A stretch of DNA of 64,000 bases from Hymenobacter edaphi (lineage in GTDB: Bacteria; Bacteroidota; Bacteroidia; Cytophagales; Hymenobacteraceae). Under the pieces are notes generated by a model. The model did not search any database, was not told the DNA's origin, and saw only the letters and a program-made list of their open reading frames with translations. Location: positions 1,550,001 to 1,614,000 of the forward strand of contig NZ_QHKM01000001.1 in assembly GCF_003258365.1 (NCBI RefSeq). Direction: 5' to 3'. The position numbers and the translations under genes are program-made. Below, one piece after another: positions 22,254-31,130 of this stretch; position 1 is the first letter of the stretch, and each line of letters opens with the position of its first letter.

Positions 22254-24227
22254 GTGTTGTTGAACCACCTCCTTGTCAAGCTGCTGCTGCTGGCCGCGCC
22301 GGCCCTGCCCTTCTCCTGCTCTGCCGACCCCGACGCGCAGACCGACCCGCCGAAAGCGACCAAGCCGGCCGCGGCCGCCCAGGATACCACCGCCGGCGCG
22401 CTGAAGGGCTACTTTCTGTTCCCGATTCAGCCCGGCCGGCCCAACCTACTGGCCGCCAGCATGGGCGAGCTGCGTCCCAACCACTTCCACGGCGGGCTCG
22501 ACATCAAGACCAACGGCGGGGTGGACTTGCCGGTGTACGCCGCCGCCGACGGCTACATCTCGCGCATGAAGCAGAGCAGCTTCGGCTACGGCAACGTGCT
22601 CTACATCACCCACCCCAACGGGCTAGTGACGGTGTACGGGCACCTGAACCACTTCCGCGGGCCGGTGGCCCAGGAGATGCTGCGCCGCCAGTACGAGAAG
22701 CGCAGCTACGAGCTGGAGCTGTTCTTCGAGCCCAACCAGTTTCCGGTGAAGCGCGGCGAAGTGGTGGCCCTGTCGGGCAACACCGGCGGCTCGGCGGGCC
22801 CGCACCTGCACTGGGAAGTGCGCGACGCCAAAGACCGGCAGCTCAACCCCTTGCAGTGGGGCGGCTTCCCGGAAATTCAGGACCACGTGGCCCCCACCGT
22901 GGTGGGCGCGGCCGTGGAGCCGCTCAGCATCGACGGGCGGGTGCAGGGCCGCTTCGAGAAGCGCCTGTTTACGCCCGTGGGCGCGCCCGGCGCCGGCTTC
23001 AGCGTGCCCGATACCATTGCGGCCTACGGCACCGTGGGGCTGCTGCTGCAGGCCTTCGACCGCTTCGACAATGCCTGGAACAAAAACGGGCTGTACCGGG
23101 TGGAGGTGCGCGTGAACGGGCAGCCGCTGTATTCGCACGTCATCAACGGCATCGGCTTTCCGGAGGAGACGCGCGTGGTCAACCAGCACATCGACTACGA
23201 GTACCTGATGACCTCGCGCCGCACCTTCGAGAAGCTGTGGGTGGACGACGGCAACGACCTCTCGATTTCCCGCACCGGCCCCACGAAGGGCAAGCTGCGC
23301 GTGGAAGCCGGCCAGGTGTACGACGTGGAAATGCGTCTCTTCGACGCCTACGGCAACCTCACGCCCCTGCGCATGGTGCTGCGCGGCGAGCAGCCCGCCT
23401 ACTGGCAGACGCGCGCGGCCGCGGTGCGCAAGCCCGCCCTGCGCTACGACGTGCTGCGCAACATCCTGCGCGTGACCGTGGACGACTCGGCCCGCCAGGC
23501 TCCCAACCTGACCCTGCTGCGCAACGGCCGCCAGCTGCAGCTGCGCCCCAGCTACACCGATCAGGGCCGCACGGTGTACCTCTTCGACCTGCGCGCCGGC
23601 CTGCCGGAGTTTCTGCGCTTCCCGGGCCTGGCCGCCGACCAGCGCTTCGACCGGGTGGCGGCCATTCCGGCCGGCCAGGAGCAGCTGTTTGCCAACAACC
23701 TGGTGAACCTGGTGTTTGCCCCGCGCACCAACTACGACACGCTCTACCTGCAAACGAGCTTCAAGGACAAGACCTGGACCATCCAGAACCCGCGTACGCC
23801 CATTCAGCAGGCCATGCGCGTGACCCTGAAGCCCGCCGGGCCCGTGGCCGACAAAGCCCACGCGGCGGCCTACCTCATCCGGGGCGCCACGGCCAGCTGG
23901 GCCGGCGGCACCTGGGACGGGGAGCTGCTGACCTTCAGCACCCGCAACTACGGGCAGTTCCGCATCCTCACCGACACGATTCCGCCCTCGGCCCGCCTCA
24001 TCAGCCGCGCCGGCGGGCTGGTGTTCAAGGTCAGCGACAACCTCTCGGGCCTGAACCGCTACGAGCTGGAAATCAACGGGCGCTTCCGCCTGCTGCGCTT
24101 CGAAAACAAAAACGCCACGCTCTTCACCGAGCGCACCGACACGCTGGGTCCGGCGCTGCGCGGCCCCGCCACCCTGCGCCTCACCGATCAGGCCGGGAAT
24201 GAGAAGGTGATTAAGCTGCAGCTGTAA
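22254..24227 (+). CDS. M23-family peptidase (LytM-like), probable lipoprotein
   Basis: Of the 657 residues, the first ~22 form a signal (LLVKLLLLAAPALPFSC), with a plausible lipobox ending at Cys22. The peptidase M23 domain (about 65-200) has NHFHGGLDIK (His79, Asp83), YGHLNHF and GPHLHWEVRD (His184, His186), the full LytM zinc site. The long C-terminal part (200-657) is predicted beta-rich and ends with SGLNRYELEI and DQAGNEKVIKLQL, like an immunoglobulin-like domain. Probable role: cell-wall endopeptidase or LytM factor. There is no ATG near the signal, so GTG at 22254 (or the following TTG codons) is the likely start. Confidence 0.9.
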   Translation: MLLNHLLVKLLLLAAPALPFSCSADPDAQTDPPKATKPAAAAQDTTAGALKGYFLFPIQPGRPNLLAASMGELRPNHFHGGLDIKTNGGVDLPVYAAADGYISRMKQSSFGYGNVLYITHPNGLVTVYGHLNHFRGPVAQEMLRRQYEKRSYELELFFEPNQFPVKRGEVVALSGNTGGSAGPHLHWEVRDAKDRQLNPLQWGGFPEIQDHVAPTVVGAAVEPLSIDGRVQGRFEKRLFTPVGAPGAGFSVPDTIAAYGTVGLLLQAFDRFDNAWNKNGLYRVEVRVNGQPLYSHVINGIGFPEETRVVNQHIDYEYLMTSRRTFEKLWVDDGNDLSISRTGPTKGKLRVEAGQVYDVEMRLFDAYGNLTPLRMVLRGEQPAYWQTRAAAVRKPALRYDVLRNILRVTVDDSARQAPNLTLLRNGRQLQLRPSYTDQGRTVYLFDLRAGLPEFLRFPGLAADQRFDRVAAIPAGQEQLFANNLVNLVFAPRTNYDTLYLQTSFKDKTWTIQNPRTPIQQAMRVTLKPAGPVADKAHAAAYLIRGATASWAGGTWDGELLTFSTRNYGQFRILTDTIPPSARLISRAGGLVFKVSDNLSGLNRYELEINGRFRLLRFENKNATLFTERTDTLGPALRGPATLRLTDQAGNEKVIKLQL

Positions 24228-24616
24228 TGGCCGCTGGCCCGCTCAGGCAAACGCCCTGCTGGCCTTGCGCCGGCAGGGCGTTACGTCTTGGCACTAGGCG
24301 CGGCACCTTCGGCAGACATTGCCCTGCTACTCCCGCACCCTGGCCCCGACGTGTGACCGGCAGGCAATACATAAATAAACAACGCAACTTACCCGCATAA
24401 CCAAGCGGGCAGCTAAAGTAAGCCCCGTGATAATAGGCTTTGGCTGTCAGTATTTTGCCCTGCCTCGAAGCAGCTTTTCCGCGGAAAGTTGCTTTTTCCA
24501 CCCCGCCTTTTCGGAAAGGAGGTGCATTTTTACCGCCGCAGCCGTTCCGACCCGTCCCGGGCCTTGGCGCAGCGGCGGCCCCAAACCTGATTCACTCCAC
24601 ACTACCGCAACCCCCG
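24228..24616. other. 389-bp intergenic region before the PGI gene
   Basis: Holds the hairpin at 24250-24282 and, on the right, A/T-richer sequence with TATTTTGCC (about 24450) that may contribute to the PGI promoter. No gene or riboswitch motif seen. Confidence 0.5.
24250..24292 (+). terminator. Probable terminator after the M23 gene
   Basis: AACGCCCTGCTGG pairs with CCGGCAGGGCGTT (12 of 13 positions); the T-rich tail is weak. Confidence 0.5.
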
Positions 24617-26326
24617 ATGGGAGAAACGCAACAATCCGTGCCCGCCGCCGCGCTGCACCTGGGCCCGTACCAGGCCACCGTCGACGCCAAAATCGCCGAG
24701 TTCAACGCCAAGAACTTCACCGCCGGCTTCTGGCAGAAGCAGGCCGACTTGTGGGTGCAGGACGCCGCGGCCCAGGCCGAGCTGCGCGCCTACATGGGCT
24801 GGCTGCGCGTGGCCGAAACCATGCAGCAGGCCGTACCCGAAATCAACGCCTTCGTGCAGGAAGTGAAAGCCGCCGGCTTCACCCACGTCATCGTGATGGG
24901 CATGGGTGGCTCCTCGATGGCCCCGATTGTGTTCGAGAAGTCCTTCCCCAAGTCGGCCGAGGGGCTGGAAATGCTGGTGCTCGACACCACCGACCCCGGC
25001 ACCGTGCAGCAGATTGAACAGGCCGTACCGCTGGAAACCACGCTGTGCATCGTGGCCAGCAAATCGGGCACCACGGCCGAGCCGCTGGCCTTCGGCGACT
25101 ATTTCTACGACCGGCTCAAGGCCCTGAAGGGCGAGCGGGCCGGCGAGAATTTTGTGGCCATTACCGACCCGGGCTCCAAGTTCATTGCCACCGCCGACAG
25201 CCTGGGCTACCGCCGCGTGTTCCTGAACTTCACCGAGGTGGGCGGCCGCTTCTCGGCCCTCTCCTACTTCGGCCTGGTGCCCGCCGCCCTCTACGGCATC
25301 GACATCGAGGAACTGCTGCGCCGCGCGGTGGGCATGATGGAGGCCAACGGCGCCAGCGGCGACGTGCAGCACAACCCCGGCCTGGAGCTGGGCGTGGCCC
25401 TGGGCGTGCTGGCCCAGCAGGGCCGCGACAAGCTCACGCTCGTCACCCCGCCCTCGCTCAGCGACCTGGGCCTGTGGCTGGAGCAGCTCATTGCCGAAAG
25501 CACCGGCAAGCACGGCGTGGGCATTCTGCCCGTGGCCGGCGAGCCGCTGGCCGACCTCTCGCTCTACGGCCCCGACCGCGTGTTCGTATACGTGGGCTAC
25601 GAGGGCGACGCGGATGCTGACAACCAGCAAAAGCTGCAGGCCCTGCAGGCCGCCGGCCACCCGGTCATCAGCATCCGGATGCACGACGCGCTGGACCTGG
25701 GCCAGGAGTTTTTCCGCTGGGAAGTGGCCACGGCCGTGGCCAGCGCCGTGCTCGAAATCAACCCCTTCGACCAGCCCAACGTGCAGGCGGCCAAAACAGC
25801 TACCGACAAGCTGATGAAGGAAGTGGCCGAGAAAGGCAGCCTGCCCCAGGAAGCGAAAACCCTGGCCGCCGACGGCCTGAGCTACTACGGCGGCGCGGCC
25901 GGCAGCCCCGACGCCCACGCCCTGCTCGACGGCTTCTTCCAGGCCCGGCCCGGCGACTACGTGTCCATCCAGGCTTACCTCACGGAGACGCCCGAGCTGA
26001 ACGCGGCCATCGACGAGCTGCGCGCCACCCTGCAGCAGCGCCTGCACGCGGCCACCACCTTCGGCTACGGACCGCGCTTTTTGCACAGCACCGGCCAGTA
26101 CCACAAGGGCGGGCCCAACACCGGCCTGTTCCTGCAGCTCACCGCCGACAACCAGCCCGACCTGCCGCTGCCCGGCCGCAGCTACACCTTCGGCACGCTG
26201 AAGAACGCCCAGGCCCAGGGCGACCTGGAGGCCCTGCGCAGCTACGACCGCCGCACCCTGCGCGTGGACCTCGGCGCCAACGCGCTGGAAGGCGTGCGGA
26301 AGCTGACCGCCGCGCTGAAAGGCTAG
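24617..26326 (+). CDS. Glucose-6-phosphate isomerase (of the transaldolase/PGI-fusion type)
   Basis: Interconverts glucose-6-phosphate and fructose-6-phosphate. The 569 residues carry the SIS-fold motifs of the PGI family: MGMGGSSMAP (94-103), VLDTTDPGTV, the phosphate-binding VASKSGTTAEP (147-157), FVAITDPGSKF and TEVGGRFSALS. A C-terminal FGYGPRFLHSTGQYHKGGPNTG segment is typical of the PGI half of transaldolase-PGI fusions. No transaldolase domain is attached here. It belongs with the transketolase genes 2-5 kb downstream. The ATG at 24617 follows A/T-richer promoter sequence. Its stop codon is part of an inverted repeat. Confidence 0.87.
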   Translation: MGETQQSVPAAALHLGPYQATVDAKIAEFNAKNFTAGFWQKQADLWVQDAAAQAELRAYMGWLRVAETMQQAVPEINAFVQEVKAAGFTHVIVMGMGGSSMAPIVFEKSFPKSAEGLEMLVLDTTDPGTVQQIEQAVPLETTLCIVASKSGTTAEPLAFGDYFYDRLKALKGERAGENFVAITDPGSKFIATADSLGYRRVFLNFTEVGGRFSALSYFGLVPAALYGIDIEELLRRAVGMMEANGASGDVQHNPGLELGVALGVLAQQGRDKLTLVTPPSLSDLGLWLEQLIAESTGKHGVGILPVAGEPLADLSLYGPDRVFVYVGYEGDADADNQQKLQALQAAGHPVISIRMHDALDLGQEFFRWEVATAVASAVLEINPFDQPNVQAAKTATDKLMKEVAEKGSLPQEAKTLAADGLSYYGGAAGSPDAHALLDGFFQARPGDYVSIQAYLTETPELNAAIDELRATLQQRLHAATTFGYGPRFLHSTGQYHKGGPNTGLFLQLTADNQPDLPLPGRSYTFGTLKNAQAQGDLEALRSYDRRTLRVDLGANALEGVRKLTAALKG

Positions 26327-26516
26327 ACATGGGATAGTGAGACATGAGAAGTGAGACGGACGTCGGCTTTTCGCGTTAGCCCGACCAAAACGAAAAGCCC
26401 CGCCGGATTGCTCCGGCGGGGCTTTCTGCTTCTAGTTAGGCGACAGGTCAGCGTGTAGGCCGACAAAGACCAAGAAGTCGTCTGTCGCACTTCTCATGCC
26501 TCACCATCCCATGTCT
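26325..26516. repeat. Imperfect 33-bp inverted repeat flanking a terminator
   Basis: 26325-26357 (AGACATGGGATAGTGAG...) and 26484-26516 are inverted copies matching at 30 of 33 positions. The left arm overlaps the TAG stop of the PGI gene (26324-26326). The bidirectional terminator sits in the middle. Confidence 0.65.
26394..26425. terminator. Bidirectional terminator between PGI and cupin genes
   Basis: Perfect 14-bp arms AAAGCCCCGCCGGA / TCCGGCGGGGCTTT around TTGC. The A and T ends serve both convergent genes. Confidence 0.85.
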
Positions 26517-26522
26517 AATTCT

Positions 26523-27026
26523 CTACCGCCCGAAGTCGTCCTGCACGCGCACGATGTCGTCCTCGTCGGAGGGCTGCTGGGCGTCGGTGTGCTGCCAGAT
26601 TTCGGCCAGGATGCCCCAGCCGTCGAGGCCCACGAGGCGGTGCCGCTCGCCCTGGCGCAGGGTGATTTGCTCGCCCACCTGGTAGGTTTTCAGCGCGCCT
26701 TCCGCGTCGGTGTCGCTGGTGACGACGCCCACCGGGCCCTGCACCACGCGCCAGATTTCGGCGCGGCGGTGGTGGTACTGCCACGAAAGGCGCTGGCCGG
26801 GGGCCACGATGAGGATTTTGGGGCTGAGCTTGCCCGAAATGCGCAGCTCGTCCACCGAGAGGCCGTCGAAGTAGGTGTCGGCAAACTGCTGGGCCTGGCC
26901 TTCGTCGATGACGAAGAAGCCGCCCCAGGGGCGCGTCTGGTCCTGGCGCTCGATGCCGAAGCCCTGCTGGCGGAGTTGTTGCTCGGTGTGCGCGAAAAGC
27001 TGCTGTTTATCGGGAGGGGTGCTCAT
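26523..27026 (-). CDS. Cupin-domain sugar-phosphate isomerase-like protein (mannose-6-phosphate isomerase type II-like)
   Basis: The 167-residue protein shows TRPWGGFFVIDE, GQRLSWQYHHRRAEIWRVVQG and ITLRQGERHRLVG, which is the cupin pattern of the C-terminal domain of type II mannose-6-phosphate isomerases. The HHRRAEIW histidines and glutamate are the likely metal ligands. Similar stand-alone proteins are often annotated as phosphoheptose isomerase. The activity is unproven. The ATG at 27026 has a consensus -7 element 73 nt upstream. It is convergent with the PGI gene. Confidence 0.75.
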   Translation of the reverse strand: MSTPPDKQQLFAHTEQQLRQQGFGIERQDQTRPWGGFFVIDEGQAQQFADTYFDGLSVDELRISGKLSPKILIVAPGQRLSWQYHHRRAEIWRVVQGPVGVVTSDTDAEGALKTYQVGEQITLRQGERHRLVGLDGWGILAEIWQHTDAQQPSDEDDIVRVQDDFGR

Positions 27027-27098
27027 CAAGGAAGGGCTGGTGAAAAAAATCCGGACCGAGGCGGCGCCGGCAGCGGCGTTTGGGCGGCCCCAGACCGG

Positions 27099-27106
27099 CA
27101 AAGGTA
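27099..27106 (-). promoter_or_regulatory. -7 promoter element of the cupin gene
   Basis: Reads TACCTTTG on the minus strand, exact match to TAnnTTTG, 72 nt before the ATG at 27026. Confidence 0.55.
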
Positions 27107-27200
27107 AGCAGCCCGGCGCATTCCCGAAACGGGGCGGCGGACCGGCCGAACGTGCGCCCCGCGCGCTGCGTACAGGCGTTACGCACCCCACACCTTTCGC

Positions 27201-27764
27201 ATGGCAACTCCTCGCATCCGCAAACCCAGCTTCTGGCCCGCCGCCGCGGCCGTTTTGGCCACCAGCGCCGCCGTGTACGCCCTCACCCGCCGCCGTCGAC
27301 CCAAGCTGACCACCGTTCCCCACGTCGACCTGCACCGCTACGCCGGCCGCTGGTACGAAATTGCCCGCCTGCCCCAGCGTTTCGAGCAGGGCTGCACCCA
27401 CGTCACGGCCGAGTACCGCCCCCTGGCCGACGGCAACATCGAAGTGCACAACACCTGCCACCAGGACTCGGTGAACGGCCCCGCCGAAACCGTGCGCGGC
27501 CTGGCCCGGGTGGTCGACCCCAAAACCAACGCCAAGCTCAAAGTGCAGTTTCAGTGGCCCTTCGAAGGCGACTACTGGATTCTAGCCCTCGATGAGCACT
27601 ACCGCTTTGCCCTCGTCGGCACCCCCGACCGCAAAGGCTTGTGGATTCTGAGCCGGGAGCCGCAGCTCAGCCACCCGGCCCTGGCCAACCTGACGGAAAT
27701 GGCCCGGCAGAAAGGATTTGCGGTGGATAAGCTCATCTACACCCAGCAGCCCGAAGCGGAATAA
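27201..27764 (+). CDS. blc: Bacterial lipocalin
   Basis: The 187-residue protein has one N-terminal hydrophobic segment (about 11-28) that probably anchors or exports it. The lipocalin barrel follows: YAGRWYEIARLPQRFEQGC (47-65, the GxW lipocalin signature), VTAEYRPLADGNIEV, VRGLARVVD, GDYWILALDEHYRFALVGTPDRKGLWILSR. Blc proteins bind lysophospholipids or other lipids at the outer membrane. Unlike E. coli Blc, no lipobox cysteine is seen in the signal. The ATG at 27201 gives a basic N-terminus before the hydrophobic segment. Confidence 0.9.
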   Translation: MATPRIRKPSFWPAAAAVLATSAAVYALTRRRRPKLTTVPHVDLHRYAGRWYEIARLPQRFEQGCTHVTAEYRPLADGNIEVHNTCHQDSVNGPAETVRGLARVVDPKTNAKLKVQFQWPFEGDYWILALDEHYRFALVGTPDRKGLWILSREPQLSHPALANLTEMARQKGFAVDKLIYTQQPEAE

Positions 27765-27773
27765 AAATCAGCA

Positions 27774-27816
27774 CGGGCCCTGGTTACGCCATTTGTAGTA
27801 GCGTAACCAGGGCCCG
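27774..27816 (+). terminator. Strong hairpin after the lipocalin gene
   Basis: Perfect 16-bp arms (27774-27789, 27801-27816) with an 11-nt loop. No T-tract, so it is a probable terminator or 3' stabilising stem. Confidence 0.55.
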
Positions 27817-27977
27817 GCAGCGGGCAGGCTTTCAATCTGCGTGGGTGCTCAGCCATTGCGCCCGCAGCCGTTGGCAACGTTCGACGCCGGGTGAAAACCT
27901 GCTTTACTTCCGGCGCCGGTTACGCCGCTGCGCGGCTAAACCGGCGCCCGCGGGGTAGCACATCCGGGCCAACCGTT

Positions 27978-27985
27978 TACCTTTG
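27978..27985 (+). promoter_or_regulatory. -7 promoter element of bcp
   Basis: TACCTTTG, exact consensus, ends only 6 nt before the ATG at 27992. Transcription would start within a few bases of the start codon. The box also rules out the alternative TTG start at 27983. Confidence 0.6.
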
Positions 27986-27991
27986 GGGCCG

Positions 27992-28444
27992 ATGATTACG
28001 CTCAACCCCGGCGACCAAGCCCCCGACTTCACGGCTCAGGACCAAAGCGGCCAGACCCGCCGCCTCGCGGATTACCGCGGCCAGCGCGTGGCCCTGTACT
28101 TCTACCCCAAGGACGACACGCCCGGCTGCACGGCCCAGGCCTGCTCCCTGCGCGACGGCGAAACCCAGCTGCGCGCCGCCGGCCTGCAGGTGCTCGGCGT
28201 GAGCCCCGACGACGTGGCCTCGCACCAGAAATTCGCCGACAAGTTCGAGTTGCCCTTCCCCCTGCTGGCCGACCCCGAACGCACCCTGGCCGAAGCCTAC
28301 GGCGTGTGGCAGGAAAAGAAAAACTACGGCCGCACCTACTGGGGCGTGGTGCGCACCACCTTCCTCCTCGACGCCGAGGGCCGCGTGGAGCGCATCATTC
28401 GCCGCCCCGACACGAAGAACCACGCCGAGCAACTGCTCAAGTAG
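27992..28444 (+). CDS. bcp: Thioredoxin-dependent thiol peroxidase (Bcp/PrxQ)
   Basis: A 150-residue peroxiredoxin of the PrxQ class that reduces hydroperoxides with thioredoxin. GDQAPDFTAQDQSG leads into YFYPKDDTPGCTAQACSLRD, where Cys46 is the peroxidatic cysteine and Cys51 the resolving cysteine, the typical five-residue PrxQ spacing. LGVSPDDVASHQKFADKFELPFPLLADP and RTTFLLDAEGRV complete the fold. Cytoplasmic, no signal peptide. The ATG at 27992 is preferred because the promoter lies directly before it. Confidence 0.95.
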   Translation: MITLNPGDQAPDFTAQDQSGQTRRLADYRGQRVALYFYPKDDTPGCTAQACSLRDGETQLRAAGLQVLGVSPDDVASHQKFADKFELPFPLLADPERTLAEAYGVWQEKKNYGRTYWGVVRTTFLLDAEGRVERIIRRPDTKNHAEQLLK

Positions 28445-28453
28445 CCCTGGCCG

Positions 28454-28490
28454 CCGGCGGACCCGCATTGAGGGCCCGCCGGTTTCGTTT
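28454..28490 (+). terminator. Terminator of bcp
   Basis: Arms CCGGCGGACCC (28454-28464) and GGGCCCGCCGG (28472-28482) with one G-T pair, followed by TTTCGTTTT. Confidence 0.75.
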
Positions 28491-28616
28491 TCGGTAGGAT
28501 TCACTGCCGCCGGGTTTGGCGCAAGCCACCCCGAGGGCCGAACTTAGCCGGCCGCGCCGCCGCGGGCTACCACGGCCGGCGCCCTCTCTCTTTCGCTCAT
28601 TCACTTCCTTTCCCCT

Positions 28617-29504
28617 ATGTCCGCATCTACTTCTCCCGCCGCCGAAGCCACGGCCACCCGCTCCGTTGCCGAGCTGAAACAGATTGCCGCGCAGGTGCGC
28701 CGCGACATCGTGCGCATGGTGCACGCCGTCAACTCGGGCCACCCCGGCGGCTCGCTGGGCTGCACCGATCTGCTGGTGGCCCTCTACTTCAAGGTGATGA
28801 AGCACCAGCCCGAGCCCTTCGACATGAACGGCGTGGGCCAGGACCTGTTCTTTCTCTCCAACGGCCACATTTCGCCGGTGTTCTACTCGGTGCTGGCCCG
28901 CTCGGGCTACTTCCCGGTGAGCGAGCTGAGCACCTTCCGCAAGCTAAACTCGCGCCTGCAGGGCCACCCCGCCACCCACGAGCACCTGCCCGGCATCCGC
29001 GTAGCCTCCGGCTCGCTCGGCCAGGGCCTGAGCGTGGCCATCGGCGCGGCCCAGGCCAAGAAGCTCAACGGCGACGACCGCAGCGTGTTCGTGCTGATGG
29101 GCGACGGGGAGCTGGAAGAAGGCCAGGTGTGGGAAGCGGCCATGTACGCCCCGCACCACAAAGTCGACAACCTGATTGCGGTGGTGGACCGCAACGGCCA
29201 GCAGATCGACGGCCCGACCGACAAAATCGGCGGCCTGGGTGATTTGCGCGCCAAGTTCGAGGCCTTCAACTGGGAAGTGCTCGAAGCCAACGGCAACGAC
29301 CTGGAGCAGCTGCTGCCCGCCCTGGAAGACGCCCAGGCCCGCCTGGGCAAAGGCCGGCCGGTGATGATCCTGATGGACACCCAGATGGGCTTCGGCGTGG
29401 ATTACATGATGGGCAGCCACAAGTGGCACGGCGTGGCTCCGAACGACGAGCAGCTGGAAAAAGCCCTGCAGCAGCTCAGCGTGGAAAAGGCGTCGGATTA
29501 CTAG
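28617..29504 (+). CDS. Transketolase, N-terminal subunit
   Basis: The thiamine-diphosphate-binding half of a split transketolase, which moves two-carbon units in the pentose phosphate pathway. The 295 residues have VNSGHPGGSLGCTDLLVALYF, SNGHISPVFYSVLA, GSLGQGLSVAIGAA and the ThDP motif GDGELEEGQVWEAA...NLIAVVDRNGQQIDGPT, and they end after MGSHKWHG. The partner C-terminal subunit is 2.4 kb downstream, separated by repeats, a VWA gene and a PhyH-type gene. In split transketolases of other bacteria the two genes usually adjoin. Confidence 0.93.
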   Translation: MSASTSPAAEATATRSVAELKQIAAQVRRDIVRMVHAVNSGHPGGSLGCTDLLVALYFKVMKHQPEPFDMNGVGQDLFFLSNGHISPVFYSVLARSGYFPVSELSTFRKLNSRLQGHPATHEHLPGIRVASGSLGQGLSVAIGAAQAKKLNGDDRSVFVLMGDGELEEGQVWEAAMYAPHHKVDNLIAVVDRNGQQIDGPTDKIGGLGDLRAKFEAFNWEVLEANGNDLEQLLPALEDAQARLGKGRPVMILMDTQMGFGVDYMMGSHKWHGVAPNDEQLEKALQQLSVEKASDY

Positions 29505-29534
29505 ACCGGAAGCAGAACGTCGTTCAGAGCGCGG

Positions 29535-29642
29535 CGAGGCATCTCGCGTGCTGATGCTAGGCAGTATATCCTACTCGTTCAGCGAAGGAATTACGCTTGG
29601 ACGGCAGCACGCGAGATGCCTCGGCTCCGCTCGACATGACAA
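29535..29642. repeat. REP/MITE-like inverted repeat downstream of transketolase N
   Basis: Perfect 19-bp arms (29535-29553 CGAGGCATCTCGCGTGCTG, 29605-29623), continued outward by an imperfect pair into TCGGCTCCGCTCGACATGAC. The same CTCGCGTGCTGA / CAGCACGCGAGAT core is found at 39227-39315. Confidence 0.75.
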
Positions 29643-29723
29643 CCAATCAAACACATTGCCTCCTCGCCTGCTGACGCCAGGCTCCCCTCTTCTTTTCGGA
29701 GAGGGGTCGGGGGCGAGGCGCCC

Positions 29724-31130
29724 ATGGCACGACTCGCACGCACGTTCTGGCTGTTGCTGCTGACCAGCTTGGTGGTCAGCCAGCCGCTGCGTGCCCAGCA
29801 GGGGACGCCGTCGAGCCAGCCCAAGACCACGCGCATCCTCTTCGTGCTCGACGCCTCGGGCTCGATGAACGCGCCCTGGGAAGGCCAGCCGCGCTGGAAC
29901 GTGGCCAAGGCGCTGCTGGCCAAGATGGCCGACTCGCTCAACGCCTACCCCAACCTGGAACTGGCCCTGCGCGCCTACGGTCATCAGCACCCCAACACCG
30001 AGAACAACTGCGAGGACTCGCGCCTGGAAGTGCCCTTTGCCCGCAAAAACGCCGCCGCCATCAAGCAGAAGCTGCAGGACCTGCGGCCCCAGGGCAACAC
30101 GCCCATTACCTACTCGCTGGGCCAATCGGCCAACGACTTCCCGGCCGACCGCAACGCCCGCAACGTGCTTATCCTGATAACGGACGGGCTGGAATCGTGC
30201 AAGGGCGACCCCTGCGCCACGGCCCTGGCGCTGCAGCGCAAGCGGGTGTTTCTCAAGCCATTTGTTATCGGGATTGGGGCGGAGCGGGAGTTTGGCGAGC
30301 AGCTCAAGTGCCTGGGCCAGTACTACAACGCCGCCGACGTGAAGACCTTCCGCACCATCCTGAGCGACGTCATTGCCCAGACCCTGGCCAAGACCACGGT
30401 GGCGGTGAATTTGACCGACGAGGCGGGCCGGCCGGTGGAGTCGAACGTGAACCTGACCTTCATCAACAACGTGACCGAGCAGCCGGAGTACAACTACGTG
30501 CACTGGCGCGACGCCAAGGGCCAGGCCGACGTGCTCGACATCGACGCGCTGCAGAGCTACGACCTGGTTATCAACACGGTGCCGCCGGTGCGCCAGGCCA
30601 ACCTGGTGATTAAGCCCGGCAAGGCCAACGTGCTGACCTACAAAACCCCGCAGGGCACGTTGAATCTGCAGAGTCCGCCCATCACCACCAACCCCTACGG
30701 CACGGTGCAGGCGGTGGTGCGCGCCCAGGCTTCGCCCGCCACGGTGCTGGCCCGGGCTTTCGGCTCGAAGCAGAAATTGCTGGCCGGCAACTACGAGGTG
30801 GAAATCCTGACGCTGCCGCGCCTCGTCCGGCGCGTCACGGTGAAGCAGGGCCAGGAAACCACCGTCACTTACGATGCGCCCGGCACCCTGAACATCATCA
30901 GCGACCTGAAAGGCTACGGCAGCATCTACCGCCTCAACCAAGACGACTCGCAGACCTGGGTGTACGATTTGCCGCCCGGCGGCTCCTCGAAAATCAACCT
31001 GCCCATGCAGCCCGGCCCCTACCGCCTGGTGTACCGCACCGCCACGGCCACCGGCAGCAAGTTCACCGACGTGCGCACGTTCACCATCCGCAGCGGGCAA
31101 ACCTCTTCGGTCAGCATCTTCGGCAAATGA
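29724..31130 (+). CDS. Exported von Willebrand factor A-domain protein
   Basis: The 468-residue protein has a signal peptide (LARTFWLLLLTSLVVSQPLRAQ), then a VWA domain (about 36-215). Its metal-ion-dependent adhesion site is DASGSM (43-48), a TPITYSL threonine, and ITDGLESC with the acidic residue. The C-terminal half (215-468) is made of repeated beta-rich modules (TVAVNLTDEAGRPVES, TLNLQSPPITTN, TLNIISDLKGYGSIYRL), like carboxypeptidase-regulatory/invasin-type folds. Probably periplasmic or surface; ligand unknown. Its stop overlaps the start of the PhyH-type gene (ATGA), so the two are coupled. It sits between the transketolase subunit genes. Confidence 0.87.
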   Translation: MARLARTFWLLLLTSLVVSQPLRAQQGTPSSQPKTTRILFVLDASGSMNAPWEGQPRWNVAKALLAKMADSLNAYPNLELALRAYGHQHPNTENNCEDSRLEVPFARKNAAAIKQKLQDLRPQGNTPITYSLGQSANDFPADRNARNVLILITDGLESCKGDPCATALALQRKRVFLKPFVIGIGAEREFGEQLKCLGQYYNAADVKTFRTILSDVIAQTLAKTTVAVNLTDEAGRPVESNVNLTFINNVTEQPEYNYVHWRDAKGQADVLDIDALQSYDLVINTVPPVRQANLVIKPGKANVLTYKTPQGTLNLQSPPITTNPYGTVQAVVRAQASPATVLARAFGSKQKLLAGNYEVEILTLPRLVRRVTVKQGQETTVTYDAPGTLNIISDLKGYGSIYRLNQDDSQTWVYDLPPGGSSKINLPMQPGPYRLVYRTATATGSKFTDVRTFTIRSGQTSSVSIFGK

